Assembly: GCF_001667115.1 (NCBI RefSeq)
Contig: NZ_LZIJ01000089.1
Span: 1-64,000 of the forward strand
Length of the DNA: 64,000 nt
DNA from: Mycobacterium sp. 852002-51163_SCH5372311
GTDB lineage: Bacteria > Actinomycetota > Actinomycetes > Mycobacteriales > Mycobacteriaceae
Direction of reading: 5' to 3'
This document shows, one piece after another, positions 1 through 8,225 of the stretch (its first letter is position 1; every line of letters begins with the position of its first letter). Below the pieces are notes generated by a model. The model was not told the DNA's origin. It saw only the letters and a program-made list of their open reading frames with translations, and ran no database searches. A program made the position numbers and the translations under genes.

Positions 1-57
1 CCTCCGCCCACCCCCCGCTCCAAGTCGGCACCCGACGCCTACGCTGATTCCACGTGA
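1..57 (+). CDS. 3' end of upstream gene, probably mannosyltransferase MptB
   Basis: The first 57 bases read as 18 codons ending in TGA at 55-57, giving a Pro/Ser/Asp-rich tail (PPPTPRSKSAPDAYADST). The stop overlaps the GTG start of the ABC ATPase at 54 in a GTGA junction, the usual sign of translational coupling. In M. tuberculosis the gene before this ABC transporter is the alpha-1,6-mannosyltransferase Rv1459c (mptB), so this is probably its C-terminus. The identity is inferred from gene order only, since too little protein is present to recognise a domain. Confidence 0.45.
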   Translation, partial: PPPTPRSKSAPDAYADST

Positions 58-1007
58 GCTCGGCCCCTCAGATCCCCGATACGGTCGTTCGGCTGCGCGG
101 GGTCAGCAAGCAGTACGGGTCGGGCGCGTCGGTGTGCAATGCCGTCTCCAACCTCGATCTCGAGGTACACGCTGCCGAGGTGCTGGCCCTGCTGGGACCC
201 AACGGCGCCGGAAAGACGACGACGGTCGAGATGTGCGAAGGATTCGTGCGGCCGGACGCCGGAACCATCGAGGTGCTTGGGCTGAACCCGATCACCGACA
301 ACGCGCGGTTGCGCCCGCGCATCGGCGTCATGTTGCAGGGCGGCGGCGGCTATCCCGCGGCGCGCGCAGCCGAAATGCTGAACCTCGTAGCCGCCTACGC
401 CGCCGACCCGCTGGACCCGCAGTGGCTGCTGGACACCCTGGGCCTCACCGAGGCCGCACGCACCACTTATCGACGGCTATCCGGCGGACAGCAGCAACGG
501 CTCGCGCTGGCATGCGCGCTGGTCGGGCGTCCCGAGCTGGTATTTCTCGACGAGCCAACCGCGGGCATGGACGCTCACGCCCGCCTGCTGGTGTGGGAGC
601 TGATCGATGCGCTGCGCCGCGACGGCGTGACCGTTGTGCTGACCACCCACCAGCTCAAGGAGGCCGAAGAACTCGCCGACCGGCTGGTCATCATCGACAA
701 CGGGGTGACGGTCGCCGCGGGCACACCGACCGAGTTGACACGCGCCGGCGCCAAAGACCAATTGCGGTTCAGCGCGCCGCCGCGGCTCGAGCTCTCCCTC
801 TTGGCCACGGCGCTACCGGAGGATTACAAGGTCACTGAGGTGACACCGGGCGAGTATCTGGTCGAAGGCCCGGTTGATCCGCAAGTGCTGGCCACCGTGA
901 CGGCGTGGTGCGCCCAGATCAACGTGCTCGCCACCGACATGCGCGTCGAGCAACGCAGCCTCGAGGATCTGTTCCTCGATCTCACCGGGCGGAGCCTGCG
1001 GCCATGA
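54..1007 (+). CDS. ABC-2 type exporter, ATP-binding subunit
   Basis: ATPase subunit of an ABC exporter, 317 aa, acting at the inner face of the membrane; the substrate is unknown. Walker A GPNGAGKTT is at residues 48-56, the signature LSGGQQQR at 142-149, Walker B LVFLDEP at 162-168, followed by the D-loop and the switch histidine in TTHQ. The C-terminal 90 residues form the usual ABC-2 ATPase extension. The GTG start at 54 overlaps the stop of the preceding gene. The stop at 1005-1007 overlaps the ATG of the permease at 1004, so the two subunits are co-translated. It corresponds to Rv1458c in M. tuberculosis, next to ctaA. A link to heme or cytochrome assembly is suggested by position only. 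Confidence 0.9.
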   Translation: MSSAPQIPDTVVRLRGVSKQYGSGASVCNAVSNLDLEVHAAEVLALLGPNGAGKTTTVEMCEGFVRPDAGTIEVLGLNPITDNARLRPRIGVMLQGGGGYPAARAAEMLNLVAAYAADPLDPQWLLDTLGLTEAARTTYRRLSGGQQQRLALACALVGRPELVFLDEPTAGMDAHARLLVWELIDALRRDGVTVVLTTHQLKEAEELADRLVIIDNGVTVAAGTPTELTRAGAKDQLRFSAPPRLELSLLATALPEDYKVTEVTPGEYLVEGPVDPQVLATVTAWCAQINVLATDMRVEQRSLEDLFLDLTGRSLRP

Positions 1008-1777
1008 CTGACGTGTTTCCGCCGGGCACCTTCACCCCGGACCCGCGGCCCAACGCCGTGCCCCGGATGCTGGCCGCGCAGTTCGGCCTGGAGCTGAAGC
1101 TGCTGCTACGCAACGGCGAACAGCTGCTGTTGACCATGTTCATTCCGATCACGCTGCTGGTCGGGCTGACCTTGCTGCCGCTGGGCTCGTTCGGCCCGCA
1201 CCGCGCCGCGGTGTTCGTTCCCGCCATCATGGCGCTGGCGGTCATCTCCACCGCCTTCACCGGACAGGCCATCGCCGTGGCGTTCGATCGCCGCTACGGG
1301 GCGTTGAAGCGGCTCGGAGCAACACCCCTGCCGGTGTGGGGAATCATCATCGGCAAGGCACTGGCCGTGGTCTTCACCGTCTTCCTGCAGGCAATTCTGT
1401 TGGGCGTCATCGGGTTTGCGCTCGGCTGGCGACCGGCGCTGGCGGCGCTGGCCCTGGGCGCGGCAGTCATCGCGCTGGGCACCGCGGGGTTTGCGGCGCT
1501 CGGCCTGTTGCTCGGCGGCACCTTGCGCGCCGAGATCGTCCTGGCGCTCGCCAACCTGCTGTGGTTCGTCTTCGCCGGGTTGGGTGCCCTGACTCTCGAA
1601 ACCGGCATGATCCCGCCCGCGGTCAAGTGGGCCGCCCGGCTCACCCCGTCGGGAGCGCTCACCGAGGCGCTGTCGCAGGCCATGAGCCTGTCGGTGGACT
1701 GGTTCGGGTTCGCCGTGCTGGCGGTGTGGGGTGCGCTCGCCGCTCTGGCCGCGCGCCGCTGGTTCCGCTTCACCTGA
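1004..1777 (+). CDS. ABC-2 type exporter, permease subunit
   Basis: Membrane subunit of the exporter, 257 aa. The start is the ATG at 1004 inside an ATGA overlap with the ATPase gene; a longer reading from 905 would run through the ATPase gene and is not used. About six hydrophobic segments are visible. The first follows a cytoplasmic lead and is LLLTMFIPITLLVGLTLL; two alanine/leucine-rich segments lie in the middle and one at the C-terminus ends in an Arg-rich tail, the ABC-2 permease pattern. It is the Rv1457c equivalent. The gene ends 143 bp before ctaA. Confidence 0.88.
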   Translation: MTDVFPPGTFTPDPRPNAVPRMLAAQFGLELKLLLRNGEQLLLTMFIPITLLVGLTLLPLGSFGPHRAAVFVPAIMALAVISTAFTGQAIAVAFDRRYGALKRLGATPLPVWGIIIGKALAVVFTVFLQAILLGVIGFALGWRPALAALALGAAVIALGTAGFAALGLLLGGTLRAEIVLALANLLWFVFAGLGALTLETGMIPPAVKWAARLTPSGALTEALSQAMSLSVDWFGFAVLAVWGALAALAARRWFRFT

Positions 1778-1887
1778 CGTCCCCTACGGACCGACGCCGC
1801 GACATTTAATCCACGGACTCGACACGCCGAAGCGGGTGTGCGTGGTTTACATCTCGATGCCAAACCCGCTCGGCGCGGCCCGTTTCT

Positions 1888-1902
1888 ACTACGTGACGTA
1901 GT
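1888..1902. promoter_or_regulatory. 15-bp perfect palindrome upstream of ctaA
   Basis: ACTACGTGACGTAGT is an inverted repeat with 7-bp arms and a one-base centre. It lies 18 bp before the ATG of ctaA and sits where a promoter or leader would be. A TTCTACTAC word overlapping its left arm recurs upstream of ctaB. It is a candidate operator; no regulator is known to me for it. Confidence 0.4.
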
Positions 1903-1920
1903 TGTCGTTACGATCGGGCG

Positions 1921-2901
1921 ATGCCCGTCGGACGAGCACTGCTGCGGTTGGTGGACCTGCTCCCCGACCCCAGCCTGCGCGTCCAGCGGGTCATCGCCGC
2001 CGCCGTCATCCTGACTCAGGGCGGCATCGCCGTCACCGGCGCGATCGTTCGGGTCACCGCCTCAGGCCTGGGCTGCCCGACCTGGCCGCAGTGTTTTCCG
2101 GGCAGCTTCGTCCCGGTAGCGGTGGCCGAAGTGCCGCGTATCCATCAGGCGGTCGAGTTCGGCAACCGGATGGTCACCATCGCGGTGGTCATCACCGCGA
2201 TACTGGCCGTGCTGGCCGTCACGCGGGCCAGACGGCGCACCGAGGTGCTCGTCTACGCATGGCTGATGCCGGCGTCGACGGTCGTGCAGGCGGTGATCGG
2301 CGGCATCACCGTGCGCACCGGGTTGCTGTGGTGGACGGTGGCCGTCCACCTGCTGGCGTCGATGACCATGGTGTGGTTATCCGTGCTGCTCTACGTCAAG
2401 GTCGGCGAGCCCGACGATTATCCCCGGGAAGGCGTGGTCGAGCATCGGGTGGCAAAGCCGCTGCGTGCGCTGACCGCGCTCAGCGCGGTGAATCTGGCCG
2501 CTGTGCTGGTGACGGGCACACTGGTGACCGCCGCCGGACCGCACGCGGGCGACAGGAGCCCCAGCCGGACCGTGCCACGGCTGAAAGTCGAGATCACCAC
2601 CCTGGTGCACATGCATTCGTCGCTGCTGGTCGCCTACCTGGCACTACTGGTCGGACTGGGCTTCGGATTGCTGGCCGTCGGCGCCGCCCGGCCCGTCAGA
2701 GTGCGGCTGGCCGTGTTGGTGGCCCTGGTGTTCGCGCAGGCCGCCGTCGGCACCACGCAGTACTTCACCGGAGTGCCGCCCGCGCTGGTCGCCATCCACG
2801 TCGCGGGCGCCGCGGCATGCACCGCGGCCACCGCCGCGCTCTGGGCCTCAATGCGGGAACGGTCGCGAGAACGGGCCGAGGCCCAACCGCTCCAGAGCTG
2901 A
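1921..2901 (+). CDS. ctaA: Heme A synthase CtaA
   Basis: Converts heme O to heme A for the aa3-type cytochrome c oxidase; integral membrane protein of 326 aa with about eight hydrophobic segments. The first extracytoplasmic loop carries the cysteine pair C52 and C58 (GCPTWPQC) and the heme-ligand histidine H75 (PRIHQAVEFGNR). Further histidines lie in TVAVHLLASM, LVHMHSS and VAIHVAG, matching the two-half-bundle CtaA/COX15 layout. The ATG at 1921 follows a 143-bp gap containing a palindrome. Its 3' end overlaps the oppositely oriented ATP-grasp-like gene by 54 bp. CtaB, the preceding enzyme in the pathway, is 2 kb away on the other strand. Confidence 0.93.
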   Translation: MPVGRALLRLVDLLPDPSLRVQRVIAAAVILTQGGIAVTGAIVRVTASGLGCPTWPQCFPGSFVPVAVAEVPRIHQAVEFGNRMVTIAVVITAILAVLAVTRARRRTEVLVYAWLMPASTVVQAVIGGITVRTGLLWWTVAVHLLASMTMVWLSVLLYVKVGEPDDYPREGVVEHRVAKPLRALTALSAVNLAAVLVTGTLVTAAGPHAGDRSPSRTVPRLKVEITTLVHMHSSLLVAYLALLVGLGFGLLAVGAARPVRVRLAVLVALVFAQAAVGTTQYFTGVPPALVAIHVAGAAACTAATAALWASMRERSRERAEAQPLQS

Positions 2902-3717
2902 CTCGACACCCAGCGCGAACTCGCGCTGGGCCAGGTCGCGGGTGCGGGCATCCAGGTTTCGCCAGCCCAGCGACGGCTCCACCAACTGAAGTTCCAGCAG
3001 TCGCGGATTGTCGGCACCGCCTATCACATGGGCGCGCGCGTACAGCAAATCGCTTGTGCTGATGCCGATTTGGGTCGCCGCGCCGGCCAGCGCCGCAGCT
3101 CCGGCATCCCAGATTTCGAAATCGGGTTCGGCCTGGTGCAACGCGCCGGCCCGCAGAGTGAAGGCATGCGACTGCTCGCCACACAAGAAAACCAGCACGG
3201 TCTCGGGAGCCGAATCGCAGGGCTGCACGAACACACTGCGACCGGCCGCCTGCAGTTCGGCGGCGCACTCGGCGGCCGCCGACCGGTCGGGGCAACGCCG
3301 CGTTCCCGACCCGAGGGTCGCGCTGACGAAAACCTGCTCGGTGCGCGGCAACCGGACCTGATCGCCGGGGGCGAAGATCTCGCCAGGCACCGTCGGCACC
3401 TGCTGGTTCGCGAGCTTGTCCAGATAGTGCCGGTCGGCGTTCCAGGCCACCGCCGGGGGCGGGTTCAGCAGGTTTTTCACCTCCAGCGTCCAGGCCAGGA
3501 ATTCGCCGAGCCGGTCCGCGTAGTCGCGGGCAGCCCGCAGTATCACCAGGTCCGCGCGGCGTATCTCGGGATCGTCCCAGGACATCCAGTGAGCGTGCAG
3601 GCCGCGGTGTCGCAAGGCGCCAAGCAGCCCGGCGTCATCGCCGTCGCCGGCGACTTGTCGCGGACACCCGGCCAGCACGATGCGCGGGTGGAAGACGTCT
3701 GGCCGCGCTAACTTCAT
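2848..3717 (-). CDS. ATP-grasp-like protein of unknown substrate
   Basis: 289 aa, cytoplasmic. The C-terminal part contains YARAHVIGG followed by LLELQLVEPSLGW, which resembles the metal and ATP site of small ATP-grasp ligases, where a Glu-x-(Glu/Gln)-Leu-x-Glu-Pro-Ser strand is typical. The N-terminal part has a Rossmann-like stretch (RIVLAGCPR) and the middle holds ATP-grasp-like beta segments. The substrate cannot be told; peptide or amino-acid ligation is possible. Its start at 3717 lies 19 bp from the divergent qor start, so both promoters must be very compact. Its 3' end runs 54 bp into the end of ctaA on the opposite strand. It corresponds by position to Rv1455. Confidence 0.7.
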   Translation of the reverse strand: MKLARPDVFHPRIVLAGCPRQVAGDGDDAGLLGALRHRGLHAHWMSWDDPEIRRADLVILRAARDYADRLGEFLAWTLEVKNLLNPPPAVAWNADRHYLDKLANQQVPTVPGEIFAPGDQVRLPRTEQVFVSATLGSGTRRCPDRSAAAECAAELQAAGRSVFVQPCDSAPETVLVFLCGEQSHAFTLRAGALHQAEPDFEIWDAGAAALAGAATQIGISTSDLLYARAHVIGGADNPRLLELQLVEPSLGWRNLDARTRDLAQREFALGVESALERLGLGPFSRPFPH

Positions 3718-3736
3718 TCACGGGCATGATAACCAC

Positions 3737-4717
3737 ATGCATGCGATCGAAGTGTCCGAAACCGGTGGCCCCGATGTCCTGCGCTACGTCGACGTCCCGC
3801 GACCCGAGCCCCGGCAGGGCGAGCTACTGATCAAGGCCGACGCGATCGGCGTCAACTTCATCGACACCTATTTCCGTTCGGGGCAGTATGCACGCCCGTT
3901 GCCGTTCATCGTCGGATCCGAGGTGTCCGGGACGGTCGCCGCCCTCGGAGACCAAGCGGACAGTGTTGGCCTAGCCGTGGGCGATCGGGTGGTGAGCCCC
4001 TCGGCAAACGGCGGCTACGCCGAATTCTGCACTGCGCCAGCACTTTTGACTGCGAAAGTGCCCGAATCGGTGGCTTCCGACGTGGCGGCTTCGGTACTGC
4101 TGAAGGGCCTCACCGCCCATTACCTGCTGAAGTCGGTATATCCGGTGCAAAGCGGCGACACAGTGCTGATACACGCCGGCGCCGGCGGGGTCGGGCTGAT
4201 CCTGACGCAATGGGCCACCCGCCTCGGTGCGCGGGTGATCACCACCGTGTCGACTCCCGAGAAAGAGCGGCTGTCGCGGCAGGCCGGCGCCACCGAGGTG
4301 CTCCCCTACCCCACCGACGCGGCTGAATTCGGCAGCAAGGTGCGTGCGATGACCGGGGGCGCCGGCGTCGCCGTGGTGTATGACGGCGTCGGCGCCAGCA
4401 CGTTCGACGCCAGCCTGGCCAGCCTGGCCGTCCGCGGAACGCTGGCGTTGTTCGGCGCCGCCAGCGGACCCGTCCCGCCCTTCGATCCGCAGCGCCTCAA
4501 CTATGCCGGCTCGGTATACCTCACCCGCCCCTCGCTGGCGCACTTCATCCGCACCGGCGAGGAGTTCAGCTGGCGCGCAGCCGAGCTGTTCGACGTGATC
4601 GGCAGCGGGGCTGTGACCGTCGAAGTGGGCGGACGTTATCCGCTATCCGATGCGGCGCGGGCGCACGAGGACTTGCAGGGCCGCAAAACGGCCGGCTCGA
4701 TCGTGCTGCTCCCATAG
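3737..4717 (+). CDS. qor: NADPH:quinone oxidoreductase, zinc-independent MDR family
   Basis: 326 aa. Reduces quinones or enal-type substrates with NADPH; it belongs to the zeta-crystallin/QOR branch of medium-chain dehydrogenases, which lack catalytic zinc. The N-terminal GroES-like fold contains GVNFIDTYFRSGQY, the QOR signature. The NADPH site is HAGAGGVGLILTQWA (about residues 150-164). The start is the ATG at 3737 (MHAIEVSETGG); the open frame extends upstream, but this start matches the family length of about 325 aa. It is divergent from the ATP-grasp-like gene and convergent with ctaB. It is the Rv1454c counterpart. Confidence 0.9.
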   Translation: MHAIEVSETGGPDVLRYVDVPRPEPRQGELLIKADAIGVNFIDTYFRSGQYARPLPFIVGSEVSGTVAALGDQADSVGLAVGDRVVSPSANGGYAEFCTAPALLTAKVPESVASDVAASVLLKGLTAHYLLKSVYPVQSGDTVLIHAGAGGVGLILTQWATRLGARVITTVSTPEKERLSRQAGATEVLPYPTDAAEFGSKVRAMTGGAGVAVVYDGVGASTFDASLASLAVRGTLALFGAASGPVPPFDPQRLNYAGSVYLTRPSLAHFIRTGEEFSWRAAELFDVIGSGAVTVEVGGRYPLSDAARAHEDLQGRKTAGSIVLLP

Positions 4718-4748
4718 CGGCAAGCAGAGGCCGGCCCTCCAAATCCCA

Positions 4749-4771
4749 TCTGCCACACCAGTATCGGCAGA
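4749..4771. terminator. Weak hairpin between convergent qor and ctaB
   Basis: TCTGCC and GGCAGA form a 6-bp stem with an 11-nt loop in the 161-bp gap between the two convergent genes. There is no T-tract, which is common for mycobacterial terminators. Assignment rests on position. Confidence 0.3.
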
Positions 4772-4878
4772 GGAAGGGCTTGTCGTTTTCCGAATCCGCT
4801 AGCGCCGGTGATATCGCATTCCCAACTCGAATGTCGTAGCCCGTGGCGGTGCTGAAGTGACCTGTGTGACTACGTGGC

Positions 4879-5850
4879 TCAGATCAACGTCGGCAGCGCG
4901 ATCACCGAATCGACCGCCAAAGCGCAGAAGACGAGCGCCAGGTAGTTGTTCGACTGCAGGAACAGCCGCAGCGGCTTCACCGGTTCTCCCGCACGCACCC
5001 CGGCGTACAACTGGTGGGCCATCGCCAGGAACCACACCCCTGCCACCACCGCGACCGCCGCGTACAACCAGCCGGTGGCCAGCGCCAGAGCCAGCGTCGC
5101 CAGCACGGTCAGCCAGGTGTAGACCAGAATCTGCTTGGTGACCTGACGTTCGGTGGCCACGGCCGGCAGCATCGGCACACCGGCCGCTTTGTAGTCCTCC
5201 TTGTACCGCATCGCCAGGGCCCAGGTGTGCGGCGGCGTCCACAAGAAGATGATCGCGAACATCGCCAACGCCGGCCACCCGATGCCGCCGGTCACCGCCG
5301 ACCAGCCGATCATCACCGGCATGCAGCCCGCCGCGCCGCCCCAGACGACGTTCTGTGACGTGCGGCGCTTGAGCAGCAGGGTGTAGACGAACACGTAGAA
5401 AGCGATGGTCGCCACGGCCAGCAGCCCCGACAACAGATTCGTCGTCCACCACAGCCAGAAAAAGGAGCCGATGCTCAAGACCAGGCCCAGCACTAATGCG
5501 TTTCGCCGGGGCACCGCTTCGCGGGCCAGCGGCCGCCGCGCCGTGCGCTTCATCACCTTGTCGATATCGGCGTCGGCCACGCAGTTGAGCGTGTTGGCGC
5601 CGCCTGCGGCCATCATGCCGCCGATCAGCGTGTTAAGGATCAACAGGGGGCTCACGTGTCCCCGATCGGCCAGCAGCATCGCGGGTATCGCGGTCACCAA
5701 CAGCAGCTCGATCACTCGAGGCTTGGTCAGCGCCAGGTAAGCCAGGACGATGCCGGCTGCCCGGCTCCTTGCCTTTCCGGCGTCCGGCCCGGCTCGTCGC
5801 CGGGCGGCGCCGGTCATCCGGCTCGACGTAACGCGCCCGCGAACGCTCAA
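4879..5850 (-). CDS. ctaB: Protoheme IX farnesyltransferase CtaB (heme O synthase)
   Basis: Adds a farnesyl group to heme b to make heme O, the substrate of CtaA; UbiA-family membrane prenyltransferase, 323 aa with about nine hydrophobic segments. The first Asp-rich motif is [15 protein letters not shown] and the following conserved loop is [18 protein letters not shown] place the start at TTG 5850 because GAGGAG lies 8 nt upstream and the protein then begins MSVRGRV, like the M. tuberculosis protein. The open frame continues to 6009 without a better ribosome site. It is divergent from tkt over a 269-bp region full of inverted repeats. Confidence 0.93.
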   Translation of the reverse strand: MSVRGRVTSSRMTGAARRRAGPDAGKARSRAAGIVLAYLALTKPRVIELLLVTAIPAMLLADRGHVSPLLILNTLIGGMMAAGGANTLNCVADADIDKVMKRTARRPLAREAVPRRNALVLGLVLSIGSFFWLWWTTNLLSGLLAVATIAFYVFVYTLLLKRRTSQNVVWGGAAGCMPVMIGWSAVTGGIGWPALAMFAIIFLWTPPHTWALAMRYKEDYKAAGVPMLPAVATERQVTKQILVYTWLTVLATLALALATGWLYAAVAVVAGVWFLAMAHQLYAGVRAGEPVKPLRLFLQSNNYLALVFCALAVDSVIALPTLI

Positions 5851-5885
5851 CGCTTTTACTCCTCGGGGTCGCAGCAGCGCGCAGC

Positions 5886-5906
5886 TTCTACTACACACGA
5901 TGGTAG
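5886..5906. promoter_or_regulatory. Candidate operator upstream of ctaB
   Basis: TTCTACTAC followed by ACACGATGGTAG contains CTAC and GTAG arms spaced by 8 bp. It lies 36-56 bp before the ctaB TTG. The 9-mer TTCTACTAC is also part of the palindrome region before ctaA. Functional meaning is inferred. Confidence 0.3.
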
Positions 5907-6012
5907 ACAGCATGCCCACCGCCGCCGCGCTGCAGGGTCTATTCACCGACTTTTTCGGCGGATCGCCGGATTGATCGGACAGCGTATGCGGCCGGCACGT
6001 AATTTTCACATT

Positions 6013-6056
6013 GGATTTCGCAGGGCCGGCCCTGGGTACCCGAAATCCGGCCCTGC
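6013..6056. promoter_or_regulatory. Overlapping, mutually exclusive inverted repeats before tkt
   Basis: Three pairings share the same bases: GGATTTCG (6013-6020) with CGAAATCC (6041-6048); GCAGGGCCGG (6020-6029) with CCGGCCCTGC (6047-6056); and the perfect 14-bp palindrome CAGGGCCGGCCCTG (6021-6034). The first and third can coexist as nested stems, while the second excludes both. The element ends 63 bp before the tkt start. It could be an attenuator in the leader or a DNA site; the transcription start is not known. Confidence 0.45.
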
Positions 6057-6119
6057 AATAGCAAGCCCTCCCGCACTAGGGTGAGGATTGATCAGCTTCA
6101 TGACCCAAGGACTGCGTCT

Positions 6120-8210
6120 GTGACCACACTCGAAGAGATCTCCACGCTTACCCAACCGCGCCACCCCGACGACTGGACCGAGATCGATTCGGCTGCGGTG
6201 GACACCATCAGGGTGTTGGCCGCCGACGCGGTACAAAAGGTCGGCAACGGTCACCCCGGCACGGCGATGAGCCTGGCCCCCCTGGCCTACACCCTGTTTC
6301 AGCGCACGATGCGTCACGACCCCAGCGACCCGCACTGGCTGGGCCGCGACCGGTTCGTGCTGTCGGCCGGGCACAGCAGCTTGACTCTCTATCTGCAGCT
6401 CTACCTCGGCGGCTTCGGCCTGGAGCTCTCCGATATCGAGTCGCTGCGCACCTGGGGCTCCAAGACCCCGGGGCATCCAGAGTTCCGGCATACCAAAGGT
6501 GTTGAGATCACTACGGGTCCGCTGGGACAGGGCCTGGCCTCGGCGGTCGGCATGGCGATGGCGTCGCGCTACGAGCGCGGGCTTTTCGACCCGGACGCCG
6601 AACCGGGGACCAGCCCGTTCGACCACTACATCTTCGTGATCGCCTCCGACGGCGACATCGAGGAGGGGGTCACTTCGGAGGCGTCGTCGCTGGCCGCGGT
6701 TCAGCAGCTGGGCAACCTCATCGTGTTCTACGACCACAACCAGATCTCGATCGAGGACGACACCAACATCGCGCTGTGCGAGGACACCGCGGCCCGCTAT
6801 CGCGCCTACGGCTGGCACGTACAAGAGGTGGAGGGCGGCGAGGACGTCGTCGCCATCGAGGAAGCCATCGCCAACGCGAAAGCCGCCACCGACCGACCGT
6901 CGTTCATCTCGCTGCGCACCATCATCGGGTATCCGGCACCCAACCTGATGAACACCGGCAAGGCGCACGGCGCCGCCCTCGGCGATGACGAAGTGGCCGC
7001 CGTCAAGAAGATCCTCGGCTTCGACCCCGACAAGAACTTCGAGGTCCGCGACGACGTCATCGCCCACACCCGCAAGCTGGTCGAGCGGGGCCGCGAAGCG
7101 CACGAGAAGTGGCAACCCGAGTTCGATGCCTGGGCACAGCGCGAACCCGAACGCAAGGCCCTGCTGGACCGGTTGACTGCCGAGGACCTGCCCGACGGCT
7201 GGGACGCCGACCTACCGCACTGGGAAGCCGGTTCGGACGAAATCGCCACCCGGAAAGCATCCAACGCGGTGCTTGACGCGGTGGGACCGAAGCTGCCCGA
7301 GCTGTGGGGCGGTTCTGCCGACCTCGCCGGCAGCACCAACACCACCATCAAGGGTGCGGATTCCTTTGGCCCGCCGTCGATTTCCACCAAGGACTACACG
7401 GCGCACTGGTATGGGCGCACTTTGCATTTCGGTGTTCGCGAACACGCGATGGGCGCCATCCTGTCCGGCATCGTGCTGCACGGCCCGACCCGGGCCTACG
7501 GCGCCACCTTCCTGCAGTTCTCGGACTACATGCGCCCGGCGGTCCGGCTGGCGTCGCTGATGGACATCGACACCATCTATGTGTGGACGCACGACTCGAT
7601 CGGCCTGGGCGAAGACGGCCCGACCCACCAGCCGATCGAACACCTTTCGGCCCTCCGCGCGATTCCCAACCTTTCGGTGGTGCGCCCGGCCGACGCCAAC
7701 GAGACGGCGTACGCCTGGCGCACGATTCTGGCCCGCGGTAACGGCAGCGGGCCGGTCGGGCTGATCCTGACCCGCCAGAATGTGCCGGTGCTGGACGGCA
7801 CCGACGCCGACGGGGTCGCCCGCGGCGGCTATGTGCTGGGCGACGACGGAGGTGAGGAACCCGACGTCGTGCTGATCGCCACCGGCTCCGAGGTCCAGCT
7901 TGCGGTTGCGGCACAGAAGTTGTTGGCGGACAAGGACATCATCGCCCGGGTCGTGTCGATGCCGTGCGTGGAGTGGTTCGAGTCGCAGTCGCACGAATAC
8001 CGCGACAGCGTCCTGCCCCCGTCGGTGTCGGCCCGGGTGGCCGTCGAGGCCGGCGTCGCGCAATGCTGGCACAAACTCGTCGGCGACACCGGGAAAATCG
8101 TTTCTATAGAGCACTACGGAGAATCCGCGGATTACAAGACATTGTTCCGTGAGTACGGCTTCACAGCGGAGGCCGTCGCAGATGCCGCGGAACAGGTAGT
8201 GGACAACTGA
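6120..8210 (+). CDS. tkt: Transketolase
   Basis: Thiamine-diphosphate enzyme of the non-oxidative pentose phosphate pathway, 696 aa, transferring two-carbon units between ketoses and aldoses. The N-terminal ThDP-binding domain shows GNGHPGTAMSLAP, and the GDG motif is GDGDIEEGVTSEAS followed by VFYDHNQISI. The middle pyrimidine-binding domain has FGVREHAMGAI with its catalytic Glu and THDSIGLGEDGPTHQP. The C-terminal domain carries VLIATGSEVQLA. The start is the GTG at 6120 (MTTLEEIS), which matches the mycobacterial protein; an ATG at 6081 is in frame but lacks a ribosome site. It is first in a five-gene pentose phosphate operon, with tal 15 bp downstream. Confidence 0.96.
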   Translation: MTTLEEISTLTQPRHPDDWTEIDSAAVDTIRVLAADAVQKVGNGHPGTAMSLAPLAYTLFQRTMRHDPSDPHWLGRDRFVLSAGHSSLTLYLQLYLGGFGLELSDIESLRTWGSKTPGHPEFRHTKGVEITTGPLGQGLASAVGMAMASRYERGLFDPDAEPGTSPFDHYIFVIASDGDIEEGVTSEASSLAAVQQLGNLIVFYDHNQISIEDDTNIALCEDTAARYRAYGWHVQEVEGGEDVVAIEEAIANAKAATDRPSFISLRTIIGYPAPNLMNTGKAHGAALGDDEVAAVKKILGFDPDKNFEVRDDVIAHTRKLVERGREAHEKWQPEFDAWAQREPERKALLDRLTAEDLPDGWDADLPHWEAGSDEIATRKASNAVLDAVGPKLPELWGGSADLAGSTNTTIKGADSFGPPSISTKDYTAHWYGRTLHFGVREHAMGAILSGIVLHGPTRAYGATFLQFSDYMRPAVRLASLMDIDTIYVWTHDSIGLGEDGPTHQPIEHLSALRAIPNLSVVRPADANETAYAWRTILARGNGSGPVGLILTRQNVPVLDGTDADGVARGGYVLGDDGGEEPDVVLIATGSEVQLAVAAQKLLADKDIIARVVSMPCVEWFESQSHEYRDSVLPPSVSARVAVEAGVAQCWHKLVGDTGKIVSIEHYGESADYKTLFREYGFTAEAVADAAEQVVDN

Positions 8211-8225
8211 GAAGAGGTAATTGGC

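Noticed and set aside
1902..3062. 386-codon frame overlapping ctaA in another frame
   Set aside because: Arg/Gly-rich shadow of the ctaA frame, which has clear heme-synthase motifs.
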